Position numbers and translations under genes: made by a program. Below, piece by piece: positions 1-7,645 of a DNA stretch of 64,000 bases. The stretch's first letter is position 1. Every line of letters starts with the position of its first letter. Origin of the DNA: Flavobacterium psychrophilum (GTDB taxonomy: Bacteria > Bacteroidota > Bacteroidia > Flavobacteriales > Flavobacteriaceae); NCBI GenBank assembly GCA_001708385.1, contig CP012388.1, positions 124,001-188,000 of the forward strand. The letters are read 5' to 3'. Under the pieces are notes generated by a model. It saw only the letters and a program-made list of their open reading frames with translations. It did no database searches and was not told the DNA's origin.

Positions 1-508
1 CACGAATAACCGGAGCACTTTCACCTGTAATGGCACTTTCATCTATAGTAGCAAGGCCTTCTATAATTTCTCCATCGGTAGGGATAATATCGCCTGCTTC
101 GCAAATAAATACGTCACCTTTAACAAGGGTAGAAGAGGGCACAACGTTTATTTCGTCTACATATACCTCTCCAATTGGAAATATCTTTTTGGCGGGGGTT
201 TCTTCACGCGTTTTTCTAAGGCTATCGGCTTGTGCCTTACCGCGTGCCTCGGCTATAGCTTCAGCAAAATTGGCAAACAACAGGGTAAAAAGCAGTACAA
301 GAAATACCACGAAGTTATAAGCAAAACTTCCCTGTCCCTGTTCACCGTTAAGTATCCACAGACATACGCAAAGCATTACCGCAGTACCTATCTCTACTGT
401 AAACATAATAGGGTTACGCGACAGGCTCTTTGGATTAAGTTTCACAAAAGACTGCTTTAATGCTTCCATTACAAGTTCTTTCTGAAACAATGATTTATTG
501 GTTTTCAT
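1..508 (-). CDS. kdpB: Potassium-transporting P-type ATPase subunit KdpB, 5' part
   Basis: This is the N-terminal 169 codons of the ATP-hydrolysing subunit of the high-affinity K+ pump KdpFABC; the rest lies beyond the left edge. Reading leftwards from an ATG at 508, the protein begins MKTNKSLFQ and has two early membrane segments (about residues 30-75) before the actuator domain. The conserved actuator motif TGES sits in DESAITGESAPVIR at the very edge of the window. The DKTG phosphorylation site is outside. The gene starts 10 bp after kdpA stops, so the two are co-transcribed. Family membership is certain from sequence and context; whether the remainder is intact cannot be judged here. Confidence 0.95.
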   Translation of the reverse strand, partial: MKTNKSLFQKELVMEALKQSFVKLNPKSLSRNPIMFTVEIGTAVMLCVCLWILNGEQGQGSFAYNFVVFLVLLFTLLFANFAEAIAEARGKAQADSLRKTREETPAKKIFPIGEVYVDEINVVPSSTLVKGDVFICEAGDIIPTDGEIIEGLATIDESAITGESAPVIR

Positions 509-518
509 ACATTAATTA

Positions 519-2207
519 TTAAGTAAGAGAAAAGTATTCGGCTATTGGTCCAAGTGCCAGGGCAGGAAAAAAGGACAATGCAGCGATAATAAATATTACG
601 GCAAATACCATAAGCCCAAATGTTGAGGTATCCGTTTTAAGTGTGCCTGAGCTTTCCGGTACATGTTTTTTCCCGGCAAGTATTCCTGCAATAGCAATAG
701 GTCCGATAATAGGGAGGAAGCGTGACAGTAATAGCACTATGCCTGTTGTTATATTCCACCACGGGTTATTATCACCAAGGCCTTCAAAACCGCTACCGTT
801 ATTGGCTGCCGATGAGGTAAACTCATACAGTATCTCACTAAAGCCGTGGAAACCTGGATTATTAAGGGTGCTTGCTCCATATTCTGAAAAGGCAGTACTA
901 AGTGCAGTACCGGAAAGTATCAGTAATGTGTGAAGCAAAGCTATAATCATGGCAATCTTCATTTCGCGGGCTTCAATCTTTTTACCCAAAAATTCCGGTG
1001 TCCGCCCCACCATCAGTCCGCTTATAAAGACTGCCAGTATAATAAATATGTAGAAGTTAAGTAAGCCTACACCACATCCTCCATAGAAGCAGTTTACCAT
1101 CATGGCAAGCAATTGGGTTAAACCCGATATCGGCATGGCACTATCGTGCATAGAGTTTACAGATCCTGTAGATATAACCGTGGTAGCTATGCTCCAGTAG
1201 CCGGAAGCCGCAGCGCCAAACCGTGTCTCTTTACCTTCGGTAGCTCCTCCCGAAGTATCAATTCCCATCTGGCTTAGCGCGGGATTCCCATTCATTTCGG
1301 CCATAACTGTTGGTACTGTGAGCAGTAAGAAGCCAACTGTCATTACGCCAAATATCATTAATGCCAGTTTTTTTCTGTTGAGGTAAAATCCAAGGGCAAA
1401 TATCATGGCAAACGGCACGATCATTTGTGCGGTCATTTCTATAATATTTGTAAAGTAGTTTGGATTTTCTAAAGGATGCGAAGAGTTAGCTCCGAAGAAA
1501 CCGCCACCATTCGTACCTATATGTTTTATTGCAGTAAAAGAAGCTACCGGTCCTGTTGAAACCTGAACAGTTTCGCCTTCAAGTGTAACCATGTTTTGCT
1601 TTCCTTCAAAAGTCATAGGAGTGCCGTTCAGCATAAGCAATGCAGCAGTTATTATTGATAAAGGCAATAGTATACGTGTACACGATTTAATAAAGTACAC
1701 ATAAAAGTTACCAAGCTTTTCGGTAGTGCGCTCTTTAAGCGCATTAAATAGTATTGCTCCGGCTGCCAACCCTGTACCAGCCGATACAAACTGCAGGAAC
1801 ATCAGGAACAATTGCGACAGGTAACTTACGCCCGTTTCGCCTGAATAATGCTGGAGGTTGCAGTTCACTACAAATGATATCGAGGTGTTAAAGGCCAGGT
1901 CAGGACTCATATTCGGATTAGAATCCGGATTGAGAGGTAGCCATCCCTGGCACATCAGCACGATCATCCCCAGAATAAACCATATAAAATTGAGGGACAG
2001 TAAAATTTTAAGATGTCTTTTCCATCCCATTTCCTCTGTCTCGTCTATTCCGCTTCCGCGGAAAAACAGTTTTTCAAGAGGATTAAAAATGGGATCAAGG
2101 AAAGTTTTGCTGCCCTGGTAAACGCGGGCAATATATTTCCCGAACGGAATTGCCAGTACCAGTGTAAGGACGAACATTAGTATAATACCTAAGATTTCGG
2201 TGTTCAT
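519..2207 (-). CDS. kdpA: Potassium-transporting ATPase potassium-binding subunit KdpA
   Basis: The K+-selective channel-like subunit of the inner-membrane KdpFABC complex, which scavenges K+ when external K+ is low. The 562-residue length is normal. About ten hydrophobic segments are visible. The selectivity-filter loop GTNGGGFFGANSSHP and other KdpA loops (NNGSGFEGL, YGGCGVGLL) are present. It starts with ATG at 2207, 23 bp after the kdpF stop, and ends 10 bp before kdpB, so the order is kdpF-kdpA-kdpB. Nothing looks broken. Known: KdpA binds K+ while KdpB hydrolyses ATP. Inferred: expression is controlled with the upstream regulator locus. Confidence 0.97.
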   Translation of the reverse strand: MNTEILGIILMFVLTLVLAIPFGKYIARVYQGSKTFLDPIFNPLEKLFFRGSGIDETEEMGWKRHLKILLSLNFIWFILGMIVLMCQGWLPLNPDSNPNMSPDLAFNTSISFVVNCNLQHYSGETGVSYLSQLFLMFLQFVSAGTGLAAGAILFNALKERTTEKLGNFYVYFIKSCTRILLPLSIITAALLMLNGTPMTFEGKQNMVTLEGETVQVSTGPVASFTAIKHIGTNGGGFFGANSSHPLENPNYFTNIIEMTAQMIVPFAMIFALGFYLNRKKLALMIFGVMTVGFLLLTVPTVMAEMNGNPALSQMGIDTSGGATEGKETRFGAAASGYWSIATTVISTGSVNSMHDSAMPISGLTQLLAMMVNCFYGGCGVGLLNFYIFIILAVFISGLMVGRTPEFLGKKIEAREMKIAMIIALLHTLLILSGTALSTAFSEYGASTLNNPGFHGFSEILYEFTSSAANNGSGFEGLGDNNPWWNITTGIVLLLSRFLPIIGPIAIAGILAGKKHVPESSGTLKTDTSTFGLMVFAVIFIIAALSFFPALALGPIAEYFSLT

Positions 2208-2230
2208 AACTTAGTGTGTGGATTGTGAGG

Positions 2231-2308
2231 TTAAAATTTCTCGGGTTTTATTAGTACATAACAGATGTACACAAAAACAAAAACAGCGAGTATAAAGAGT
2301 GCAATCAT
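2231..2308 (-). CDS. kdpF: KdpF small membrane subunit
   Basis: A 25-residue ORF beginning MIALFILAVFVF and ending in KPEKF. It is essentially one transmembrane helix followed by a short charged tail, which is the size and shape of KdpF, the lipid-like stabilising subunit of the Kdp pump. It sits directly upstream of kdpA (22 bp gap) in the same orientation, the conserved kdpFABC position. It is too short for routine gene callers. Assignment rests on size, hydrophobicity, the Lys-Pro-rich end and position. Confidence 0.85.
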   Translation of the reverse strand: MIALFILAVFVFVYICYVLIKPEKF

Positions 2309-2313
2309 GGTGT

Positions 2314-2400
2314 TTAGATTTTATCAAAAAAGTCTATCGATTTAAAACATATGGCAAAAAGTGCGATGCCTGATGCCACGAGGATGGTGGTAAGTATCAT
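2314..2400 (-). CDS. 28-residue single-pass membrane peptide upstream of kdpF
   Basis: A short ORF, MILTTILVASGIALF and onward, ending in a DFFDKI tail. Residues 2-18 form one hydrophobic helix, and an acidic/aromatic C-terminus follows. It stops 5 bp before the kdpF start and lies 11 bp after the small kdp-linked gene at 2412, so it fits tightly into the operon. I do not recognise it as a named protein. It resembles KdpF in size but has a different tail. It could be a second small Kdp accessory subunit, or a leader peptide coupling translation to kdpF. That it is translated is inferred from spacing and composition. Confidence 0.55.
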   Translation of the reverse strand: MILTTILVASGIALFAICFKSIDFFDKI

Positions 2401-2411
2401 AAATAATCTGA

Positions 2412-2693
2412 TTATACCCCAGAGGCATTAACTTGTGAGATGTATTCTTTTCTAAGCGATTGCGGAAATAAGTTTGCTATACTGCAATTGTGCATTTCCA
2501 TGAATGTAGATACCGAGAATACGTAAATGTTAGAGATTACATTTTTCGTTTCTGCGTTGCCGGTTATAAGTAATTGTTCTGCTATACTAAGGCATTTTTT
2601 AACCCTGTGTATATTTCCTTTACGGATGAGGTTTTTCGTGATCTCTGCAAATTGTACCGCTTTTGTGCAAGCAGATTTGGCCTGGTTTTTCAT
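2412..2693 (-). CDS. Small kdp-linked conserved protein (DUF7674-like)
   Basis: A 93-residue soluble protein of helical, Ala/Lys/Asn-rich composition, with no signal peptide or membrane segment. From memory it resembles the short DUF7674-type proteins found in Bacteroidota beside kdp genes; that family name is tentative. It has an ATG start at 2693 and is followed 11 bp later by the 28-residue membrane peptide and kdpF, so it is probably the first gene of the kdp transcript. No catalytic motif is visible. A role in regulation or assembly of Kdp is a guess from position only. Confidence 0.6.
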   Translation of the reverse strand: MKNQAKSACTKAVQFAEITKNLIRKGNIHRVKKCLSIAEQLLITGNAETKNVISNIYVFSVSTFMEMHNCSIANLFPQSLRKEYISQVNASGV

Positions 2694-2806
2694 TTTGACA
2701 TTTGTTTTATGTTCTGCCTACTTATGCCAAAAGATGTACCCTTAATTTGATAATTAGGTTAACGTGTTTATTTATAATGGTTTATTGCATTTTTGATATT
2801 GTGCCA

Positions 2807-2838
2807 AAAAGAAAAACCCTTTCAAAATGAAAGGGTTT
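2807..2838 (-). terminator. Intrinsic terminator of the sigma-54 regulator gene
   Basis: A 10-bp perfect stem (2814-2823 with 2829-2838, five-base loop) is followed on the minus strand by a T-rich run. It lies 24 bp past the stop of the regulator at 2862 and separates that gene from the kdp genes downstream, so the regulator and kdp are probably separate transcripts. Confidence 0.8.
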
Positions 2839-2861
2839 GGTATATCAAAATGATATGGTAT

Positions 2862-4211
2862 TTAGGAAATATTGTATTCTTCCAGTTTTCGGTATAGCGT
2901 TGTAAGGGCAATATTCAAAAGTCGGGCTGTTTCAGTTTTATTGCCGTTAGTGTGATTGAATACTTTACGAATGTGTATTTTTTCGGCAGATGCCAATGAA
3001 AATGCCGAAAGCACTTTACTGTCATCTTCAACCGGACTGTTTTCGTGGTACTGAATTTCGACAGGAAGGCTCGACGGGGTTAGGGTAGTGCTGTTCTCTA
3101 AGATTACACTGCGTTCGATAACATTTTTTAGTTCACGAATATTACCCGGCCAGTTGTGCATTTTTAACAGGCTGATAAATTCTGCTGATGCGCCTTGTAA
3201 CTTTTTATTTGTTTTTAAAGCAAATTGTTTAACGTAGTGTAGTGTTAGCGGTTCAATATCCGATATTCGTTCCCTAAGAGAGGGTAGATTTATCTGGAAT
3301 ATGGAAAGTCGGTAAAACAAGTCCTGACGGAAATGTCCTGCTTCAATTTCTTTCTTAAAATCACGGTTAGTAGCGGCAATAATACGAACATTAACCTTGG
3401 TTACTTTACTTTCACCAACTTTAATAAATTCTCCGTTTTCTAATACACGGAGCAATTTAGCCTGAAGATCTAATGCCATTTCGCCAACCTCATCTAAGAA
3501 GATAGTTCCGTTATTTGCTTCTTCAAATAAACCTTTTTTATCTTTAGTAGCTCCGGTAAATGCCCCTGCTTTATGCCCAAACATTTCACTTTCCAATAAA
3601 TCATGGCTAAAAGCCGAACAGTTAATAGCAACAAAGTTTTTAGTATTCCTGCTGCTCGCCTGATGTATAGCCTGCGCAAAAACCTCTTTACCGGTTCCGG
3701 TCTCTCCCGTTAGTAACACAGTAGTATCGGTAACCGCAACTTTCTTAGCAAGTTCAATAGTGTCTTTAGTTACTTTAGATGTACCCAGAATGCCATCAAA
3801 AGAATATTTATTGCCGAGTTTTTCTTCAAGTTGCTGTACTCTTTGCGAAAGTGTCGCTTTTTCCAGTGCGCGATGTATCAGGGGGATGATCTTGTTATTA
3901 TCATCGCCTTTTATAATATAGTCAAAAGCACCATTTTTAATGGCCTGTACACCGTCCGGAATATTGCCGTATGCAGTTAAAAGTATAATTTCTACAGATG
4001 GAAATTTTGCTTTTATCTGTTCTACCATTTCAACGCCATTGCCGTCGGGTAGCTTTACATCACAGAGAACAAGGTCAATATCCTGATCCAATTTTTTTAA
4101 GCCTGTTTTGCAATCACCGGCCTGAATAACCTCAAAGCCTTCCAGGGCAATAATACGTGCCATGAGGGCTCTTAGCTTTTCTTCATCGTCTATAATCAGG
4201 ATCTTTTTCAC
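2862..4211 (-). CDS. Sigma-54-dependent response regulator (NtrC family)
   Basis: A 449-residue bacterial enhancer-binding protein. Residues 1-120 are a receiver domain with acidic pocket D8/D9 and phospho-acceptor D51 (LVLCDVKLPDG). The central AAA+ domain has Walker A GETGTGKE, the sigma-54 contact loop GAFTGA and Walker B GTIFLDEVGEM. A Fis-type helix-turn-helix ends the protein (about 405-449). The start is GTG at 4211, because the receiver begins at once (KKILIIDDE). No histidine kinase is adjacent. In related bacteria a KdpD-like kinase sits further down the kdp operon, here out of window. A perfect sigma-54 promoter with a palindromic site lies divergently at 4451-4556, so the neighbouring glycosyltransferase is a likely target. 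Confidence 0.93.
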   Translation of the reverse strand: MKKILIIDDEEKLRALMARIIALEGFEVIQAGDCKTGLKKLDQDIDLVLCDVKLPDGNGVEMVEQIKAKFPSVEIILLTAYGNIPDGVQAIKNGAFDYIIKGDDNNKIIPLIHRALEKATLSQRVQQLEEKLGNKYSFDGILGTSKVTKDTIELAKKVAVTDTTVLLTGETGTGKEVFAQAIHQASSRNTKNFVAINCSAFSHDLLESEMFGHKAGAFTGATKDKKGLFEEANNGTIFLDEVGEMALDLQAKLLRVLENGEFIKVGESKVTKVNVRIIAATNRDFKKEIEAGHFRQDLFYRLSIFQINLPSLRERISDIEPLTLHYVKQFALKTNKKLQGASAEFISLLKMHNWPGNIRELKNVIERSVILENSTTLTPSSLPVEIQYHENSPVEDDSKVLSAFSLASAEKIHIRKVFNHTNGNKTETARLLNIALTTLYRKLEEYNIS

Positions 4212-4226
4212 GGGATAATTTTTTTA

Positions 4227-4234
4227 CAAAGTTA
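4227..4234 (-). promoter_or_regulatory. Putative -7 box for the regulator gene
   Basis: On the minus strand this reads TAACTTTG, matching the Bacteroidota -7 consensus TAnnTTTG. Transcription would begin near 4220, leaving about a 9-base leader before the GTG start at 4211. No TTG at the expected -33 distance was found, so this is a partial match. Confidence 0.4.
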
Positions 4235-4282
4235 TAGGATTGTTCTGATTCTGCTTACTATACAACAAAGGTTTTATTACAA

Positions 4283-4321
4283 ACAAAAAAGCTCCACTAT
4301 CACGAATGACGGTGAAGCTTT
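4283..4321 (-). terminator. Terminator-like hairpin with no obvious gene
   Basis: Stem 4288-4297 pairs with 4312-4321 (10 bp with one G-U pair in the minus-strand RNA), followed on the minus strand by six T residues. On the plus strand the same arms have a C-A mismatch and no T-run, so it points left. No minus-strand gene precedes it between here and 4658. It may end an unseen small RNA or act as an attenuator upstream of the regulator. Confidence 0.45.
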
Positions 4322-4450
4322 AAATATAGTTGGGATATGTTTTGTAATTAATACTTCTTATTATATATCTTATAACTCTGTTCCAACCTCACTGGCGCGA
4401 TACAAACCCAGTATTTCTAGGCATCTTTGGTTGTAGTTTCAATGAAAAAG

Positions 4451-4487
4451 TGTGGAATTTTTCCACATTTTTTTTATAAGTTCCACA
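4451..4487. promoter_or_regulatory. Palindromic enhancer-like site upstream of the sigma-54 promoter
   Basis: A perfect inverted repeat TGTGGAA-N3-TTCCACA lies at 4451-4467. A third half-site TTCCACA lies at 4481-4487, in the context TTCCACACTTT, which is the reverse complement of AAAGTGTGGAA at the left arm. The site lies about 55-90 bp before the -24 element at 4541, a usual position for an upstream activating sequence of an NtrC-type activator. The rest of the spacer 4212-4658 holds only the hairpin at 4283, this site and the sigma-54 promoter. Confidence 0.65.
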
Positions 4488-4540
4488 CTTTCCTCAAGAT
4501 TGTAATTTAGTAAAACCCTTATAATCATTGATAAGGCCAA

Positions 4541-4556
4541 TGGCACGGCTCTTGCA
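4541..4556 (+). promoter_or_regulatory. Sigma-54 (-24/-12) promoter
   Basis: TGGCACGGCTCTTGCA matches the RpoN consensus TGGCAC-N5-TTGCA at every fixed position, with GG and GC ten bases apart. The predicted start is near 4567, giving a leader of about 90 bases before the glycosyltransferase ATG at 4659. Its closeness to a divergent sigma-54 activator gene and to a palindromic site supports function. Confidence 0.85.
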
Positions 4557-4658
4557 AAATGTGTATATGTTAAATTCTTTCAATGTTTCATTACAGGTTC
4601 TTATCGAGATCCCATGAAACGAAAAAAAGTCTGACTGAAACCTTAAGCACACACACCT

Positions 4659-6155
4659 ATGAAAAGTGAAACAATTACATCAAAGCAATTATATTCTTCG
4701 GAAAATGGCACAATTGAACAAAATCATTTTCGTGTTTACAATAATACACCATTGGAAGTAGCTTCTCCTTTTGAATTTGCAGGGAAAGATTATCTGAATG
4801 ATGTTTTCGAGAAAGTGACCAGGACATCGCAAAAACCATTTGCACTTTTAGTGCTGGTAGCTACATTTGCGTTAATGTTTGGGTCTGCTTACTTGGTTTA
4901 CGAATTACAACCGGAGTTTTATGAATTCAATTCAAGCAGGCTAAATTCAACCTGGGGATTTGTTTTTCTGGTTATAACATCTGCACTGCTAGTATTTAAA
5001 CTGCTTTTCTTTGCCTATAGTATATTTCTTTATTTACGATACAAACCGGTTGAATCTGTATCAGATGAATTGCTTCCAACAGTAACAGTAATAGTTCCGG
5101 CATATAATGAAGGTAAATTAGTACTTGATACATTAATAAGCCTTGCAAACAGTGATTACCCGGTAGAAAAATTACAATTACTAGCCGTTGATGATGGTAG
5201 TAAAGATGATACATGGTCTTATATGCAACAAGCTAAAGAAATGTTAGGCGATCGTCTTGCAATCTATCAGCAACCAGAAAATAAAGGAAAACGTCATGCA
5301 TTATATCGCGGGTTTAACCTTGGCACAGGAGAAGTTTTTGTAACTGTAGATAGCGATTCTATTGTAAAAGAAGATACTTTGAGAAACTTAGTTAGTCCTT
5401 TTGTAACTAATGAAAATTGTGGTGCAGTTGCAGGAAACGTAAGGGTACTAAATAAAGACAAAGGTATATTACCAAAAATGCTTAATGTAAGTTTTGTAAT
5501 GAGCTTTGAGTTTCAACGTTCTGTTGAGAGTATGTTCGGTTCAGTAATGTGTACGCCGGGTGCTTTGGCGGCTTACCGTAGTTCTGCTGTCTTTGCGTGT
5601 CTTCCTGATTGGATTAACCAGACTTTTATGGGACAGCCTTCTGATATTGGAGAAGACAGAGCAATGACAAACATGATCCTAAAACAAGGGCATCACGTAT
5701 TGTTCCAGAGAAATTCATATGTACTTACAGATGTACCGGAAAAATTTAGCGGCCTGTCTAAAATGTTTATTAGGTGGGACAGGAGTAATGTTCGTGAAAA
5801 CATTATGATGTCTAAGTTTGTATTTAAAAACTTCCGGGAGGGTTCTAAAGCCGGGTCAAGATTACTATTCATCAACCAGTTGTTGAAAATTGTATTGACG
5901 TATCCGTTCCTATTGTTTATGCTGTTTTTTATAGTAATGCATCCAATATTATTTGTTAGCTCAACACTTTTCAGTATTCTTGTTATGTCTACTTTCCCAG
6001 TGTTGTTTTATGCTAAACGATACGATCTTCCACAGTCATTCTGGGCATATTCATACAGCATCTTATATACTTTTGGGCTATTCTGGATTACTCCGTATGC
6101 TATTGCTACTGCAAATAAAAGAGGATGGCTAACACGTGGTTTACCTCAAAAATAA
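4659..6155 (+). CDS. Processive family-2 glycosyltransferase (NodC/hyaluronan-synthase-like)
   Basis: A 498-residue inner-membrane enzyme that should polymerise a beta-linked polysaccharide from UDP-sugars. Two membrane segments (about 61-82 and 100-126) precede the GT-A domain. It begins TVIVPAYNEG and carries D178/D179 (VDDGS), the DSD triplet at 231-233, GED at 331-333, and an (R/Q)xxRW-type motif ending in R372-W373 (FIRWDRSN). Several membrane helices end the protein. This is the layout of NodC, hyaluronan synthase and PgaC. It is transcribed alone behind the sigma-54 promoter at 4541, so production of its polymer is probably switched by the divergent regulator. The exact sugar cannot be told from sequence. 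Confidence 0.85.
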   Translation: MKSETITSKQLYSSENGTIEQNHFRVYNNTPLEVASPFEFAGKDYLNDVFEKVTRTSQKPFALLVLVATFALMFGSAYLVYELQPEFYEFNSSRLNSTWGFVFLVITSALLVFKLLFFAYSIFLYLRYKPVESVSDELLPTVTVIVPAYNEGKLVLDTLISLANSDYPVEKLQLLAVDDGSKDDTWSYMQQAKEMLGDRLAIYQQPENKGKRHALYRGFNLGTGEVFVTVDSDSIVKEDTLRNLVSPFVTNENCGAVAGNVRVLNKDKGILPKMLNVSFVMSFEFQRSVESMFGSVMCTPGALAAYRSSAVFACLPDWINQTFMGQPSDIGEDRAMTNMILKQGHHVLFQRNSYVLTDVPEKFSGLSKMFIRWDRSNVRENIMMSKFVFKNFREGSKAGSRLLFINQLLKIVLTYPFLLFMLFFIVMHPILFVSSTLFSILVMSTFPVLFYAKRYDLPQSFWAYSYSILYTFGLFWITPYAIATANKRGWLTRGLPQK

Positions 6156-6173
6156 TTGTCACACTCAAATAAT

Positions 6174-6210
6174 AAAAATGCCTCATAATTCTTTATATGA
6201 GGCATTTTTT
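6174..6210. terminator. Bidirectional terminator between convergent genes
   Basis: A 14-bp stem (6174-6187 with 6196-6209) has A-run and T-run flanks, so it can stop transcription both from the glycosyltransferase (plus) and from the DoxX-like gene ending at 6215 (minus). Confidence 0.85.
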
Positions 6211-6214
6211 ATTT

Positions 6215-7471
6215 CTATCTGTTATGAGGATATTCATTTACCCAATGAAATCCTCTGTTCATAAGAGGGTAATCTTTTTCATCTGTTCTTTTAGTATGCA
6301 GTTTAAGGGAATCCTTTTTGAAATTACCCTTAAATATATATTGATCTTTATCAGTCTTACGATAGTGTAATTTGGCTACTTCGGTAGAATCAGAATAATT
6401 TGAAAGTACAATTTCATGCTTTACTGTATCGGTTGTAATTTTAAAATAGTCAAGATCATCATAAGATGATGTTTTCATTTTAAAAATATTGGCAGATTTA
6501 CTTTCAATAACAAGGTATTTCCATCGCAAAGTATCGGTAAGTACCGGCGCTAAAGTATCATTGTTAATTATAAATTCTTCCACTTCATAAATACCATGCA
6601 AAGCTGTTTTTGGTGCTGCATCTCCGTACTGCGACCTACTCTGTAAATTGTTAAATACTGTAAAACCAAGTCCGGCTACTAGTGCAACACCCTTTATAAC
6701 TTGTGTTGTAATATTTGCCCACCGTTTTTCAAAAGGGTTGATACTTTTCTGAGGCTCGGCGGCTTTGTTCAGGATGAATACACCAATTAGCCTTTTATAA
6801 TCTAATGCAACAAGAAATAACGATAACACTACCAGTTGCAGCGAAAACAATTTTACAGGTATGTCATATGACATATTCATTAAAAAGACATTCAGCATAA
6901 CGCCAAAGCTTATCAGTGCTCCAAGTGTCCTGGTTTTTCTATAAATTAAGAATCCTGCAGCCATGATCTCACAGAACCCAGAAAATATAGTGTAGGTGTC
7001 AGAAAATCCTATAAATGTCCAGGCAAGCCCCATTGGTGATTTTTGACCTAATGGTATTAATAATGCAGATAATCCCGGCTGGCCAAATTGAAGTTTAATT
7101 ACCTTCATTAAACCATAGACCAGTAGAAAGAATGCCAAGTAGTAGCGTATGTATACTTCTTGCCAATACAAAAGTTTATTATAACTATTTCTTTTTCTAT
7201 CCAGGATGCTCCAAATAAAAGAAATAATCAACGCTACAATAATCTTAAGAGTTATGCCATAAAAGTCGTATAAAGTGTCACCACTTCCGCTTGGATGATG
7301 TATTACCGACTCATTAAAAAAATAGCTTCCCGACCATTTTATTAGCTGCGGCCACAGTATATCTGACAAAAATGGAAAAATGGAAACAGCACATAAAATG
7401 ATAAAGAAACGAAAAATCAGTTTTTTAGCCAAACTCCATGGTTTGGGAGCGATAGTATTGGTTTGGTTCAT
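6215..7471 (-). CDS. DoxX-like integral membrane protein
   Basis: A 418-residue inner-membrane protein. An N-terminal hydrophobic anchor (about 17-45) is followed by a group of helices between about 80 and 235 resembling the DoxX/MauE four-helix fold. A further membrane segment lies near 255-275, followed by a roughly 130-residue soluble C-terminal domain rich in beta-type sequence. No catalytic motif or lipobox is seen. Homologues are usually annotated only as DoxX family or hypothetical; the exact role is unknown. It is monocistronic, with the convergent terminator at 6174 behind it and 174 bp before the next gene. The ATG at 7471 is accepted. Confidence 0.6.
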   Translation of the reverse strand: MNQTNTIAPKPWSLAKKLIFRFFIILCAVSIFPFLSDILWPQLIKWSGSYFFNESVIHHPSGSGDTLYDFYGITLKIIVALIISFIWSILDRKRNSYNKLLYWQEVYIRYYLAFFLLVYGLMKVIKLQFGQPGLSALLIPLGQKSPMGLAWTFIGFSDTYTIFSGFCEIMAAGFLIYRKTRTLGALISFGVMLNVFLMNMSYDIPVKLFSLQLVVLSLFLVALDYKRLIGVFILNKAAEPQKSINPFEKRWANITTQVIKGVALVAGLGFTVFNNLQSRSQYGDAAPKTALHGIYEVEEFIINNDTLAPVLTDTLRWKYLVIESKSANIFKMKTSSYDDLDYFKITTDTVKHEIVLSNYSDSTEVAKLHYRKTDKDQYIFKGNFKKDSLKLHTKRTDEKDYPLMNRGFHWVNEYPHNR

Positions 7472-7578
7472 ACAGGTTATTGTTTGGTATTTACTATAAC
7501 GACTATAGAATCTATTTTGTTGTAATCTTTTTCCTTTGTTTTTTAATTTTCATAAAATTTAATACTATCAAAACACAA

Positions 7579-7606
7579 AACCCGGATAGTTATAACTATC
7601 CGGGTT
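7579..7606 (-). terminator. Intrinsic terminator of the crp-SDR operon
   Basis: A fully palindromic stem around CCCGGATAGT (7579-7592 with 7593-7606) is followed on the minus strand by TTTTGTGTTTTG. It lies 40 bp past the stop of the SDR gene at 7646. Confidence 0.75.
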
Positions 7607-7645
7607 CAAACAATAATTTTATACGATTGTGACTTTATCTAACAA

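Noticed and set aside
643..933. Open frames antisense to kdpA and similar long frames inside parE, parC, uvrA and the adhesin gene
   Set aside because: They overlap strongly conserved genes completely, show no recognisable protein motif and are expected by chance in codon-biased sequence.
2715..2732. Minus-strand TGGCATAAGTAGGCAG near the kdp genes as a sigma-54 promoter
   Set aside because: GG and GC are nine bases apart instead of ten and the TTGC part is degraded, so it fails the spacing rule.
2795..2815. TGGCAC on the minus strand in the region after the regulator
   Set aside because: The nearest TGCA lies too far away (about eleven bases after the TGGCAC), not the five required.
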